Shown: positions 26,689 to 35,241 of the stretch, one piece after another
How the letters are laid out: every line of letters begins with the position of its first letter
Position numbering within the stretch: the first letter of the stretch is position 1
Assembly: GCF_012927115.1 (NCBI RefSeq)
Contig: NZ_JABBFY010000001.1
Span: forward strand, 3,100,001-3,164,000
DNA: 64,000 nt
Source: Sphingomonas sp. G-3-2-10
GTDB taxonomy: Bacteria > Pseudomonadota > Alphaproteobacteria > Sphingomonadales > Sphingomonadaceae
Reading direction: 5' to 3'
Program-made: the position numbers and the translations under genes
Notes under the pieces: generated by a model
The model's database searches: none
Told to the model about the DNA's origin: nothing
What the model saw: the letters and a program-made list of their open reading frames with translations, nothing else

Positions 26689-29181
26689 ATGTTCCGCTTA
26701 GTTATGAGTCGGTTCGCGCGTTCTCCCGTCACTGCGGTCCTTGGTCCCACCAACACCGGCAAGACCCATCTCGCGGTCGAGCGGATGTGCGGTCATGCCA
26801 GCGGCATGATCGGCTTCCCGCTGCGATTGCTGGCGCGCGAAGTCTATGACCGGGTGGTGCGGATCAAGGGCGCGGAGCAGGTCGCCTTGATCACCGGCGA
26901 AGAGAAGATACTACCGCCCAAGGCGCGCTGGTTCCTGTGCACCGCGGAATCGATGCCGCTGGAGCGGGAAACGGCGTTCGTCGCCCTCGACGAGGCGCAG
27001 ATCGGCGCGGATCCCGAGCGCGGGCATGTCTTCACCGACCGGCTGCTGCGTGCGCGGGGCCGCGAGGAGACGATGATCCTCGGTTCGGATTCGCTGCGCC
27101 CGATGCTCAAGGCGCTGGTCCCCGATGCCGAGATCGTCGGGCGGCCGCGCTTCTCGACGCTGAGCTATGCCGGGGCGAAGAAGATTTCCCGCCTGCCGCG
27201 CCGTTCGGCGATCGTCGCGTTCAGCGCCGAGGAAGTCTATGCCGTGGCCGAGACGCTGCGCCGGCTGCGCGGCGGCGCGGCGGTGGTGATGGGCGCGCTT
27301 TCCCCCCGCACCCGCAACGCGCAGGTCGAGATGTTCCAGGCCGGCGAAGTCGATTATCTCGTCGCCACAGACGCGATCGGCATGGGGCTGAACATGGACG
27401 TCCACCATGTCGCCTTCGCCAGCCTCCACAAGTTCGACGGGCGCCGCCAGCGCCGCCTGACCATCGCCGAGATGGCGCAGATCGCCGGGCGGGCGGGGCG
27501 GCACCAGAAGGACGGGAGCTTCGGCGCGCTAAACGAACAGGGGCCGGACAGCTTCACGCCCGAGGAAGTGCTGGCGATCGAAGCGCATCAGGTGCCGCGG
27601 CTCGAGCATCTCTACTGGCGCGAAGGGGAGCCCGATTTCGCCAGCATCGAGGATCTGATCGGCAGCCTGGAGCGCAAGCCCGACAGCCCCGTGTTGCGCG
27701 CCGCGCCCGAAGCAGTCGATCTCGCCGTGCTCAAGCGGCTGGCGGGCGAGGACTGGGTGCGCCAGCGGGTGCGCGATCCGCGCATGGTCGCGCGGCTCTG
27801 GTCGGCATGCGGCCTGCCCGATTTCCGCAAGCTGGGCGCCGACCCCCATGCCCGCTTCGTCGGGCGCATCTTCGGCCATCTGAGCGAAGGGCGCGGCCAT
27901 ATCCCGCACCAATGGTTCGCCGACGAGATCGCCCGGCTCGACAATATGGGCGGCGATGTCGAGACGCTGGCCGGGCGGATCGCCGCGGCGCGCAGCTGGG
28001 CCTATATCGCCCATCGCGCCGACTGGCTGGAGAACCCGTTCCACTGGGCCGAGCGCACCCGCGCGATCGAGGAGAAACTGTCCGACGCGCTCCACGCCAG
28101 CCTGACCCAGCGCTTCGTCGACAAGCGGACCACGGTGCTGCTGCGCCAGATCGGCGCGGACGCGTCGAACCTGCCGGTCGAGATCGGGCCCGAGGGCGAA
28201 GTCAGCGTCGAGGAGCATGTGCTGGGGACGCTGGAGGGATTTCGCTTCACGGTGACGCCCGACGCTCGCGCCAGCGACAAGAGGATGCTGCTGGCGGCAG
28301 CGGAGAAACGGCTGGCGAGCGAATTGCGCAAGCGCGGCGCAGCGTTGCTGGAGGCGGAGGACCGCGAACTGTCGTTCGACGGGCAAGCGCTGGTGTGGCG
28401 CGGCGTCGCGGTCGCCCGGCTCACCCCCGGGCCCAGCCTGGTCCGTCCGAAGATCCTGCTCGACCGCGCCCTGGACGTGCTCGACGCGCAGGCGCGATCG
28501 GCGATCCAGGCGCGGCTCGACCGCTGGTTTGCGGCGCATCTCGCGCGCCATCTGCCGGTGCTCGCCAAGCTCGACGCCGCGACCCGCGACCCGCAAGCCG
28601 GGGCGCCGCTGCGCGCCATCGCAGGCGCGCTGATCGAAGCGGGCGGGCTGTTGCCGCGCCGCGCAGCGGGGCAGATGGTCGAAGCGCTCGATCCGCAGGC
28701 GCGCAAGGCGCTGCGCGCGATGGGCGTCACCATCGGGACGCTCGACCTGTTCGCCCCGGCCCTGCTCAAGCCCGCCGCGGCGCGCTGGCGGCGGATGCTG
28801 ATGGGTCTTGGCGTGGCGCCGCGCGACGGGGCGACGGTGTTGCCGCGCAATGCGCCGGGTGCCGGCCTCGATCATGGCTACCGGCCGCTGGGCGCGCAGG
28901 CGGTGCGCGTCGATCTGGTCGAGCGCATCGCCCGCGCCGCCCATGACAGCAGGAGGGGCCGCAAGCCCTTCGCCCCCGATCCGGCGCTGGCCACGTCGAT
29001 GGGGCTTCAGCCCGAGACGTTCGCGCGGCTGATGGCGCAGCTCGGCTTCCGCACCGCGCGCGGCGCCGAGGGACAGCCGCCACGCTGGATCTGGCAGGGC
29101 CTGACGCCACAGGCCGCGCCCAAGGCCGCGCCGAAGGACAATGCCTTCGCCGCGCTGGCCGAACTCGGGATCGGCAAGTGA
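26689..29181 (+). CDS. SUV3-like DEAD/DEAH-family helicase
   Basis: An 830-residue superfamily 2 helicase of the type common in alphaproteobacteria and related to mitochondrial SUV3. Walker A is GPTNTGKTH (residues 19-27), motif II is DEAQ (101-104), and the second RecA domain contains ATDAIGMGLNM and QIAGRAGRH (motifs V and VI). A long C-terminal extension follows, ending with a basic, Ala/Lys-rich tail. SUV3 enzymes unwind RNA for degradation; the bacterial role is less clear. ATG 26689 with AAGGGA upstream is preferred over longer in-frame forms that cross the promoter region. The stop overlaps the S4-domain gene (GTGA). Confidence 0.93.
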   Translation: MFRLVMSRFARSPVTAVLGPTNTGKTHLAVERMCGHASGMIGFPLRLLAREVYDRVVRIKGAEQVALITGEEKILPPKARWFLCTAESMPLERETAFVALDEAQIGADPERGHVFTDRLLRARGREETMILGSDSLRPMLKALVPDAEIVGRPRFSTLSYAGAKKISRLPRRSAIVAFSAEEVYAVAETLRRLRGGAAVVMGALSPRTRNAQVEMFQAGEVDYLVATDAIGMGLNMDVHHVAFASLHKFDGRRQRRLTIAEMAQIAGRAGRHQKDGSFGALNEQGPDSFTPEEVLAIEAHQVPRLEHLYWREGEPDFASIEDLIGSLERKPDSPVLRAAPEAVDLAVLKRLAGEDWVRQRVRDPRMVARLWSACGLPDFRKLGADPHARFVGRIFGHLSEGRGHIPHQWFADEIARLDNMGGDVETLAGRIAAARSWAYIAHRADWLENPFHWAERTRAIEEKLSDALHASLTQRFVDKRTTVLLRQIGADASNLPVEIGPEGEVSVEEHVLGTLEGFRFTVTPDARASDKRMLLAAAEKRLASELRKRGAALLEAEDRELSFDGQALVWRGVAVARLTPGPSLVRPKILLDRALDVLDAQARSAIQARLDRWFAAHLARHLPVLAKLDAATRDPQAGAPLRAIAGALIEAGGLLPRRAAGQMVEALDPQARKALRAMGVTIGTLDLFAPALLKPAAARWRRMLMGLGVAPRDGATVLPRNAPGAGLDHGYRPLGAQAVRVDLVERIARAAHDSRRGRKPFAPDPALATSMGLQPETFARLMAQLGFRTARGAEGQPPRWIWQGLTPQAAPKAAPKDNAFAALAELGIGK

Positions 29182-29456
29182 GCGGCGAGACGATGCGGAT
29201 CGACCGCTTCCTGTGGTTCGTCCGGCTGGCGAAGACGCGCAACTGGGCGCAGGATCTGGCCGAGGGCGGTCGTCTGCGCATCGACGGCCGCCGCATCGAT
29301 CGCGCCCATGCGCCGGTGCGCGTGGGGAATATCATCGCGTTCGTCGGGCACGACCGGCGGGTGAAAGTGATCCGCGTCGAAGCGCTTCCCGCCCGTCGTG
29401 GACCACCGGCGGAAGCCCAGGCCTGCTATCAGCAACTCGTAACCGGCGAGTCCTGA
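29178..29456 (+). CDS. S4-domain RNA-binding protein (HslR/Hsp15-like)
   Basis: A 92-residue protein beginning with the S4 RNA-binding fold (MRIDRFLWFVRLAKTRNWAQ...GRLRIDGRRI). Hsp15 binds stalled 50S subunits carrying nascent chains and recycles them. It starts at a GTG overlapping the helicase stop. Coupling of an RNA helicase and an S4 protein suggests a shared RNA or ribosome quality-control role; this is inference. A longer, different C-terminus than E. coli Hsp15 is seen. Confidence 0.88.
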   Translation: MSGETMRIDRFLWFVRLAKTRNWAQDLAEGGRLRIDGRRIDRAHAPVRVGNIIAFVGHDRRVKVIRVEALPARRGPPAEAQACYQQLVTGES

Positions 29457-29485
29457 GCCGTTTCAGCGTTGCCGAAACGGGGCCC

Positions 29486-29563
29486 GCACCGGCCCGCTCC
29501 CCCATCGGGCCACCCGACGGAAGGCTATTCTATGGGTGGCCGGGTGGGGGAGCGGGCCGGTGC
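29486..29563. repeat. Long palindrome, copy C
   Basis: Arms 29486-29515 and 29534-29563 pair over 30 bp with two mismatches around an 18-nt loop that shares GACGGAAG and CTATTCTAT with copy A. It starts 29 nt after the S4 gene stop. Confidence 0.88.
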
Positions 29564-29687
29564 CGACACGGCATAGCCGACAAGACGCTAAAGCTGAGAA
29601 CGTCTCGCAGGAAGGTCCTATTGATTGACGCGTCGGAATCGCAGGCATAGCAGGAGCCTGATTTTCGCGCTTTAGGGGCCTTTCTCC

Positions 29688-30026
29688 ATGACCTACGTCG
29701 TCACCGATGCCTGCATCCGCTGCAAGTATATGGACTGCGTCGAGGTGTGTCCGGTCGACTGCTTCTATGAAGGCGAGAACATGCTCGTCATCAATCCCAG
29801 CGAGTGCATCGATTGTGGCGTGTGCGAGCCCGAATGCCCCGCCGAGGCGATCCTTCCGGATACCGAGAACGGCCTGGAAAAGTGGCTGGAGCTCAACAAG
29901 ACCTATTCGGAGGAATGGCCGAACGTGACCCAGAAGGGCGACGTTCCCGCCGATGCCGACGAAATGAAGGACGTGAAGGACAAGTTCGAGAAGTTCTTCT
30001 CGCCCGAGCCCGGCACCGGCAGCTGA
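29688..30026 (+). CDS. fdxA: 7Fe ferredoxin FdxA
   Basis: A 112-residue ferredoxin with one 3Fe-4S and one 4Fe-4S cluster. The cysteine pattern is visible in [18 protein letters not shown] and [12 protein letters not shown]. The length and acidic C-terminal tail match FdxA-type seven-iron ferredoxins of alphaproteobacteria. It is a cytoplasmic electron carrier whose partner is unknown. An AGGGG Shine-Dalgarno precedes the ATG. It is separated from the S4 gene by the copy C palindrome and probably has its own promoter. Confidence 0.95.
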   Translation: MTYVVTDACIRCKYMDCVEVCPVDCFYEGENMLVINPSECIDCGVCEPECPAEAILPDTENGLEKWLELNKTYSEEWPNVTQKGDVPADADEMKDVKDKFEKFFSPEPGTGS

Positions 30027-30301
30027 TCCGCGCGCGCTCGCGGCGCGCCCCCGATCCGGTCGAATCCTCCGAGGCCCGGCGATAAATCCGCCGGAATGCG
30101 CAGATTTCTGTGTGTATCAGCGTCGTAACGCTGGTAATTTTATTGCAATCGTGTTAAATACCCTGAGACGGAGGTAGATTCGCCCTCCGCCCGGAGAACG
30201 CAATACATATGCCCCGTTCAGCAAGCTCGCCGCGCCTGCCGCGTCCGGGCTTTGCCGCATTCACCCGGGGCCTGTAAATTCACGGAAAGGCTGTACGCAT
30301 T
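30027..30301. promoter_or_regulatory. Intergenic region upstream of carD, AT-rich promoter segment
   Basis: No gene was recognised in these 275 bp. The stretch around 30105-30180 is markedly AT-rich and is the likely carD promoter. A perfect small inverted repeat CAGCGT-N4-ACGCTG lies at 30118-30133 and could be a regulator site. No consensus -35/-10 pair was assigned. Confidence 0.45.
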
Positions 30302-30835
30302 ATGGCTGCCAAGGCGCTGTCCTTCGACGTCGGCGATTATGTCGTTTACCCCAAGCACGGCGTTGGCCGTGTGATCGAGCTTCAGAAACAGGAAATCGCG
30401 GGCATGCAGCTTGAGCTGTATGTGCTGCGCTTCGAAAAGGAAAAGATGACCCTGCGCGTTCCGACCAACAAGGCGGAAAGCGTCGGCATGCGCAAGCTCT
30501 CCAGCGACAAGACGCTTCGCGAAGCGCTCGACACGCTCAAGGGCAAGCCCAAGGTCAAGCGCACCATGTGGTCGCGCCGCGCCCAGGAATATGAAGCGAA
30601 GATCAATTCGGGCGACCTCGTGTCGATCGCCGAAGTGGTCCGCGACCTGTTCCGCGCCGACGACCAGCCCGAGCAGAGCTATTCGGAGCGCCAGATCTTC
30701 GAAGCGGCCGCGAGCCGCCTCGCCCGCGAACTCGCGGCGATGGAAGAGATTGACGAGCCGGCCGCGCTCGAAAAGCTCCTGGAAATCCTGCGCAAGGCCG
30801 CGGTGACCTGGAACAAGGACAAGGTGCCCGCATAA
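30302..30835 (+). CDS. carD: CarD family transcriptional regulator
   Basis: A 177-residue CarD/CdnL protein. The N-terminal Tudor-like RNA polymerase interaction domain is clear (FDVGDYVVYPKHGVGRV, then a Tyr-rich strand and KMTLRVPTNKAESVGMRKL); the helical C-terminal domain with the conserved W (KRTMWSRRAQEYEAKI) binds near the -10 element. CarD stabilises open complexes, especially at rRNA and growth-related promoters. It has its own upstream region and a strong terminator, so it is probably monocistronic. Confidence 0.94.
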   Translation: MAAKALSFDVGDYVVYPKHGVGRVIELQKQEIAGMQLELYVLRFEKEKMTLRVPTNKAESVGMRKLSSDKTLREALDTLKGKPKVKRTMWSRRAQEYEAKINSGDLVSIAEVVRDLFRADDQPEQSYSERQIFEAAASRLARELAAMEEIDEPAALEKLLEILRKAAVTWNKDKVPA

Positions 30836-30858
30836 GCGCGGTTTCACCGGACTTTCCG

Positions 30859-30896
30859 GAAAGGGGCGACGGAGCGATCCGCCGCCCCTTTTCTTT
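30859..30896 (+). terminator. Rho-independent terminator after carD
   Basis: AAAGGGGCG-CGGA on the left and TCCG-CGCCCCTTTT on the right form a G/C-rich stem with a small bulge and a 4-nt loop, followed by TTTTCTTT. This is a typical intrinsic terminator 25 nt after the stop. Confidence 0.85.
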
Positions 30897-30908
30897 GCCC
30901 GCGAACAA

Positions 30909-30930
30909 GTGTATTGGTTATGCAATACAG
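30909..30930. promoter_or_regulatory. Operator-like inverted repeat GTGTATTG-N7-AATACA (site 1)
   Basis: A 22-bp site with the perfect core GTATTG-N6-CAATAC (30911-30928), 20 bp before the DUF2807 lipoprotein start. The same half-sites at the same spacing recur at 53169-53190 before a DUF6326 gene. The AGTGTA...TACA layout resembles sites of YtrA-type GntR repressors; no such regulator is encoded in the window. Confidence 0.65.
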
Positions 30931-30950
30931 TTGAAACGGGAGGATCGACC

Positions 30951-31712
30951 ATGCGCATTCTGCTTCTCGCCGCCGCGCTCGTGCCGCTGGCCGGCTGCCA
31001 TGCGAGCTGGGATCATGACGGCGCGAGCCAGGGCAACGGCACCAGCCATGCCAGCCGCGACGCGATTCCGGCGCAGGGCACCGGCGGCGCGCGCACCTTC
31101 GCCGCGAAGGACTTCACCGAAGTCGAGCTGTTCGGCCCCGACAATGTCGACGTGAAATACGGCGAAACCTTCTCGGTCCGCGCCGAGGGCGATGCGAAGA
31201 TGCTCGACGAACTCGACATCACCGTCCGCAACGGCACGCTGCGCATCGGCCGCAAGAGCCAGGGCTGGGGCTGGAACCGGTCGGACGGCGCCGCGGTGCG
31301 CGTGACGGTGACCCTGCCCAAGCTGACCGGCGCCAAGCTGACCGGATCGGGCGACCTGAACGCCGACAAGGGCGAAGGCGATTTCGACGCCGAACTGACC
31401 GGTTCGGGCAATCTGACCATCGCGGCGCTGACCGGCGGCAATGTCGATCTCGAAGCGACCGGATCGGGCGACATCAAGATCTCGGGCACCGCGACCCGCA
31501 TCGAAGCCGATGTGATGGGATCGGGCGACATCGACGCGCGCGGCCTCGCGGCGACCGCCGCCAAGGTCGACATCATGGGATCGGGCAGCGTCTATGGCAC
31601 GGTCAAGGGCGAGGCGAAGGTCTCGATCATGGGATCGGGCGACGCCGAGCTGAGCGGCGGCGCGAAGTGCAACAGCAGCATCATGGGGTCCGGCGAAGCC
31701 AAGTGCAGCTGA
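30951..31712 (+). CDS. DUF2807 (head GIN domain) lipoprotein
   Basis: A 253-residue predicted lipoprotein: signal peptide ending LAGC (Cys about residue 16), a polar linker, then a DUF2807/head-GIN domain. The mature part has seven regularly spaced GSG turns (such as TGSGDLNA, TGSGNLTI, MGSGDIDA), typical of a right-handed beta-solenoid. The ATG at 30951 follows GGGAGG. An operator-like repeat lies directly upstream. A second DUF2807 gene follows after a palindrome. Function unknown; such proteins are often controlled by stress or by GntR-type regulators. Confidence 0.88.
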   Translation: MRILLLAAALVPLAGCHASWDHDGASQGNGTSHASRDAIPAQGTGGARTFAAKDFTEVELFGPDNVDVKYGETFSVRAEGDAKMLDELDITVRNGTLRIGRKSQGWGWNRSDGAAVRVTVTLPKLTGAKLTGSGDLNADKGEGDFDAELTGSGNLTIAALTGGNVDLEATGSGDIKISGTATRIEADVMGSGDIDARGLAATAAKVDIMGSGSVYGTVKGEAKVSIMGSGDAELSGGAKCNSSIMGSGEAKCS

Positions 31713-31730
31713 CAGGTCCTTGATTTGGGC

Positions 31731-31808
31731 GGTGCCGGCCCGCTCCCCCACCCGGCCACCCACGAGCGTAAACAGTTTGGGTGGCCGGGTGGGGAGCGGG
31801 CCGGCACC
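31731..31808. repeat. Long palindrome, copy D
   Basis: Arms 31731-31760 and 31779-31808 pair nearly perfectly, with a one-base deletion in the right arm's G run. The arms match copies A and C, but the loop differs (ends AAACAGTT). It starts 18 nt after the DUF2807 stop and separates the two DUF2807 genes. Confidence 0.88.
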
Positions 31809-31856
31809 GTTTGCGCAAGTCATTGCGCCGAAAACCACGAAGTGCGAGTCTGCGGC

Positions 31857-32552
31857 ATGCGCTGGCTCGCCTCCCTGTTTCTGTTCCTGCTGACGGCGTC
31901 GGCCGCGCCGGACGAGAAAACGTTCCTTGTCTCCGGCTTCGACCGCGTCCGCATCGACGGGCCATTCGAAGTCGAAGTCCGGACCGGATCGACCCGCGCG
32001 GTCGCGATCGGCGATACCAAGGCGCTTCAGCGGCTGTCGCTGCGCGTCGATGGCGGAACGCTGGTCGTCAGCGCGGGCGCCGAGGGCTGGACGCAGCCGA
32101 CCGGCCAGCAGATCGCCACGCCCCGGATCATCGTCGCCACCCCTGCCCTGCGCGCCTTGCTGGTCAATGGCGGCGGGCGGGTGCGCGCCGCGGCGATGAA
32201 GGGTGCGCGAGTCGAGATCGGACTGAACGGCGGCGGCACGGTGACGGTCGGCGCGATCCAGACCGAGGACCTCAACGTCACGCTGAGCGGCACCGGCGCG
32301 ATGACGCTGGGCGGCACGGCGCGGCGCGCGCGCATCCGGTCGAACGGCGCGGGCGGGATCGACGCGAGCGGCCTGACCGCCGGAGACGCCACCTTATTGT
32401 GGGAAAGCGCCGGCGGCCTCAGGATCGGCGTGCGCTACACCAGCCAGATCTTCGCTATGGGCCTCGGCACGGTGCAGATCCTCGGCACGCCCGAATGCCG
32501 GATCAGCGGCAATGGCCCGGTGCTATGCCAAGGCAAAGTGGTTCGGCGCTAG
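31857..32552 (+). CDS. DUF2807 (GIN domain) exported protein
   Basis: A 231-residue protein with a signal peptide (LASLFLFLLTASAA) but no lipobox, then a beta-solenoid-like domain with repeated NGGG, SGTG and NGAG turns corresponding to the GSG turns of the preceding protein. The two are diverged paralogues. An in-frame GTG at 31842 would add five residues. Its stop overlaps the pdeM stop on the other strand through the shared CTAG (32549-32552). Function unknown; possibly an envelope protein. Confidence 0.82.
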   Translation: MRWLASLFLFLLTASAAPDEKTFLVSGFDRVRIDGPFEVEVRTGSTRAVAIGDTKALQRLSLRVDGGTLVVSAGAEGWTQPTGQQIATPRIIVATPALRALLVNGGGRVRAAAMKGARVEIGLNGGGTVTVGAIQTEDLNVTLSGTGAMTLGGTARRARIRSNGAGGIDASGLTAGDATLLWESAGGLRIGVRYTSQIFAMGLGTVQILGTPECRISGNGPVLCQGKVVRR

Positions 32553-33241
32553 GCAGCAATCGGGAAGCGCAGCAGCTTCCCTTCGACCGCAATCAGCGCC
32601 TGCGCGTCCGGACCCACTGCGCGAACGATCTCCGGATGGTGCGCATCCAGCCCCCCGGTCAGCGCCCCGAACGCCGGCAGGATCAGCTTGGTCCGCGTCG
32701 CGACGAAGCAGCGCCGCGCAACGCTGCGCCCGCGCACCTGCACGCGCAGCTTGGGGTGGAAATGCCCCGAAAGCTCCGGCCGCACCTCGCGCGGATCGGC
32801 TTCGTGGCGCAGCAACAGGCCTTCGACTTCGGCTTCCTCATGGATCGTGCCGCCGAACGGATCGTCGAGCGCCACATCATGGTTGCCGGTGATCCAGCGC
32901 CAATCGAGCCGCGCGGTCAGCCCAAGCAGCAGGTCGCGCGCGGCTTCGGGCAAGCGTTCGGCGCCGCCCGAATCGTGGAAGCTGTCGCCGAGGCACCACA
33001 GCTCTGCCGCGCCGGTACGGTCCGCCAGATCGGCGACCGCGCTCAATGTCGCAATCGAATCATAGGGCGGTAGCATCTGCCCGCGCGCGGCGAACCAGCT
33101 GGCTTTCTCGAAATGGAGATCGGCGACGAGCAAGGCGCGCCGCGCCGGCCAGTAGAGCGCGCCCTGAGGCAGCGCCATCAACTCGTGGCCAGCGAACGAA
33201 AGGGGAACCATTTCCCCGCTATCGTCGCCGCTACCGCTCAC
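32549..33241 (-). CDS. pdeM: Ligase-associated DNA damage response endonuclease PdeM
   Basis: A 230-residue metallophosphoesterase. Calcineurin-like motifs are visible: VADLHFEK (D-x-H), LGDSFHDS (GD), TGNHD (GNHD) and GHFHPK (GHxH). The family usually sits with an ATP-dependent DNA ligase, an exonuclease and a Lhr-type helicase in a DNA repair cluster; none of those is adjacent here. Start GTG 33241 lies 1 nt after the upstream stop and is favoured by coupling; ATG 33211 is an alternative. Convergent with the second DUF2807 gene. Confidence 0.88.
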   Translation of the reverse strand: MSGSGDDSGEMVPLSFAGHELMALPQGALYWPARRALLVADLHFEKASWFAARGQMLPPYDSIATLSAVADLADRTGAAELWCLGDSFHDSGGAERLPEAARDLLLGLTARLDWRWITGNHDVALDDPFGGTIHEEAEVEGLLLRHEADPREVRPELSGHFHPKLRVQVRGRSVARRCFVATRTKLILPAFGALTGGLDAHHPEIVRAVGPDAQALIAVEGKLLRFPIAA

Positions 33242-33242
33242 G

Positions 33243-33695
33243 TCAACAGCGCTGGATCGGCACCGCGCGGCCATTGATCGTCAGTACGCCATGCTTCTGA
33301 TCAGTGCGCGACACGGTGTAGCGCAATTGCTCAGGCGATTTCAGCTTTTCGACTCCGCCATATTCGCTGTCCAGTGCGACGCGCTCATGGATCGTTTCGG
33401 TCACGGTATCGCCGTCGAGCTTCCACGTGCCGATATTGCCGGCATTCTCCAGCCGCCCATCGGCTTCGTAAGTGACGACCAGATCGGTCGAGCATTCGCC
33501 GGCGAACGACCAGGTGCCGATCATCCAGCTCGCCAGGTCACCCGCGGGCGCCATGCTGTTCCCATCCGGCTCACCGGTAGGCGGTGCATTGGGCGCAGTG
33601 GGCGTCACCGCTTCGTTCTTCGGCTGGGGGGCCTGTTCCTGACACGCGGACAGGGCAACCAGAACCGTCGCCGCCAGCAGAACCCGCTTCACCAT
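33243..33695 (-). CDS. Small lipoprotein of unknown function
   Basis: A 150-residue predicted lipoprotein: signal peptide with lipobox LSAC, a Pro/Ala-rich linker, then a compact domain beginning WMIGTWSFAGECSTDLVVTY. The WxxGxW pattern resembles lipocalin-like or META-like small beta-barrel domains, but I cannot name a family. ATG 33695 (AGGGAG upstream) was preferred over GTG 33704. It precedes pdeM by 1 nt, so the two share a transcript. Confidence 0.75.
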   Translation of the reverse strand: MVKRVLLAATVLVALSACQEQAPQPKNEAVTPTAPNAPPTGEPDGNSMAPAGDLASWMIGTWSFAGECSTDLVVTYEADGRLENAGNIGTWKLDGDTVTETIHERVALDSEYGGVEKLKSPEQLRYTVSRTDQKHGVLTINGRAVPIQRC

Positions 33696-33751
33696 GATCC
33701 CCACTCCCTTGCCGCCCGTCTAACCGATCGGGACGGCGCGCGGTAGACGGA

Positions 33752-35164
33752 TCAGGCGGCCTCGACCTGCTTCGCCTGTGCCATTTCGCCCAGTCCGCCA
33801 AGGATTCGCACCCAGCTGCGCATCCCCTTGTGGAAGCTTTTCAACTCGTATTTCTCGTTGGGCGAATGGATATTGTCGTCGGCCAGCGCGAAGCCGACCA
33901 GCACCGTATCCATGTCGAGGATCGAGCGGATCGAAGTCACCACCGGGATGCCGCCGCCGCAGCCGATCAGCGCCGCCTTGCCCCATTCTGCATCGAGCGC
34001 GCCGCGCGTCGCCGCAACCGCCGGGCTGTCGCTCGGCACGGTCACCGCCGGGCTGCCGGGGCCACGCGAGGTGAAGACGGCTTCGCAATCGGCGGGAAGC
34101 CGGTCGCGGACATGACGTTCGAACGCCGCCCACACCTTGTCCGGATCCTGCCGCCCGACGAGACGGAAGCTGATCTTGGCATGCGCTTCGGCCGGGATCA
34201 CCGTCTTGAAGCCTTCGCCGGTATAGCCGCCCCAGATGCCGTTCACTTCGGCGGTCGGCCGCGCCCAGATCTGTTCCAGCGCGTCCGTGCCCGCTTCGCC
34301 CGCCGGCACGCGCAGCCCGACATCGCCAAGGAATTCGGCATCGTCGAAGCCGAGCGCGTCCCACGACTGACGCACCCCGGCGGGCACCGGATCGACGCCA
34401 TCGTAGAAGCCGTCGAGCGTCACGCGGCCGTCCTTGTCCTTCATCTCGCCGAGGATCGTCGCGAGCAGCTGGATCGGGTTGCGCGCCGCCCCGCCATACA
34501 GGCCGGAGTGGAGATCGCGCCGCGCCGCCTTGATCGTCACTTCGCCCGCGGCCATGCCGCGCAGGCCGATGGTCAGGCCGGGCGTGTCGGCATCCCACAT
34601 CAGCGTGTCGCAGATCAGCGCGAAATCGGCCTTCAGCTCTTGGGCATGTTCGCGCAGGAACGGCTCGAGGCTGACCGAACCCGATTCCTCCTCGCCTTCG
34701 AACAGGATCGTGACCTTGCACGGCAGCGCGCCCGTGGTTTCCTTCCAGGCGCGGCACGCCTCGACAAAGGTGCGCAGCTGGCCCTTGTCGTCGCTGGCGC
34801 CGCGGCCGACGATGATCTCGCCGCCATTCGCGCCATCCTCGAGCGAGGGATCGAACGGATCGCGCCGCCACAGCTCGATCGGATCGACCGGCTGGACGTC
34901 GTAATGGCCATAGAACAGCACATGAGGGCCGGGTCCATCATGATGCGCCACCACCATCGGATGCCCCGGCGTCTGCGCCACACGCGCGTCGAAACCGATA
35001 TCGGACAGCTCGGCGGCGAGCAGCGCGGCGGCCTTCTGGCATTCCCGGGCATAAGCGGGGTCGGTCGAAACCGACTGGACGCGCATCAGCGCAAAGAGGC
35101 GTTCGAGCGTGTCGTCGAGATGCGTCTCGATATAATCGAGCGCTGCGGTGTCGCTGTTTTTCAT
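33752..35164 (-). CDS. M20 family dipeptidase
   Basis: A 470-residue metallopeptidase of the M20/M25/M40 family. Metal ligands expected for the di-zinc centre are present: His87 and Asp89 in FYGHYD, Asp125 in GRGASDDKG, the EGEEESG segment (Glu158/159, catalytic base and ligand), the Asp in ICDTLMWD, and His in DDNIHSPNE. Members cut dipeptides, including carnosine-like substrates, in the cytoplasm. It is divergent from the ALDH gene with 77 bp between the starts. Confidence 0.94.
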   Translation of the reverse strand: MKNSDTAALDYIETHLDDTLERLFALMRVQSVSTDPAYARECQKAAALLAAELSDIGFDARVAQTPGHPMVVAHHDGPGPHVLFYGHYDVQPVDPIELWRRDPFDPSLEDGANGGEIIVGRGASDDKGQLRTFVEACRAWKETTGALPCKVTILFEGEEESGSVSLEPFLREHAQELKADFALICDTLMWDADTPGLTIGLRGMAAGEVTIKAARRDLHSGLYGGAARNPIQLLATILGEMKDKDGRVTLDGFYDGVDPVPAGVRQSWDALGFDDAEFLGDVGLRVPAGEAGTDALEQIWARPTAEVNGIWGGYTGEGFKTVIPAEAHAKISFRLVGRQDPDKVWAAFERHVRDRLPADCEAVFTSRGPGSPAVTVPSDSPAVAATRGALDAEWGKAALIGCGGGIPVVTSIRSILDMDTVLVGFALADDNIHSPNEKYELKSFHKGMRSWVRILGGLGEMAQAKQVEAA

Positions 35165-35241
35165 CGCCGGGAAATAGGCCTCACGACGGGGGCGAACAAC
35201 CCCGCTTGCCTCCGCACGACGCTTGATCCACCACCCTGCCC

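Noticed and set aside
30118..30133. A small-RNA gene upstream of carD
   Set aside because: Only one short inverted repeat and no terminator are seen before carD; a promoter or regulator site is simpler.
10295..31808. The four palindromes as IS ends or a CRISPR-like array
   Set aside because: They are single, widely spaced, have no transposase or spacers, and flank different genes.
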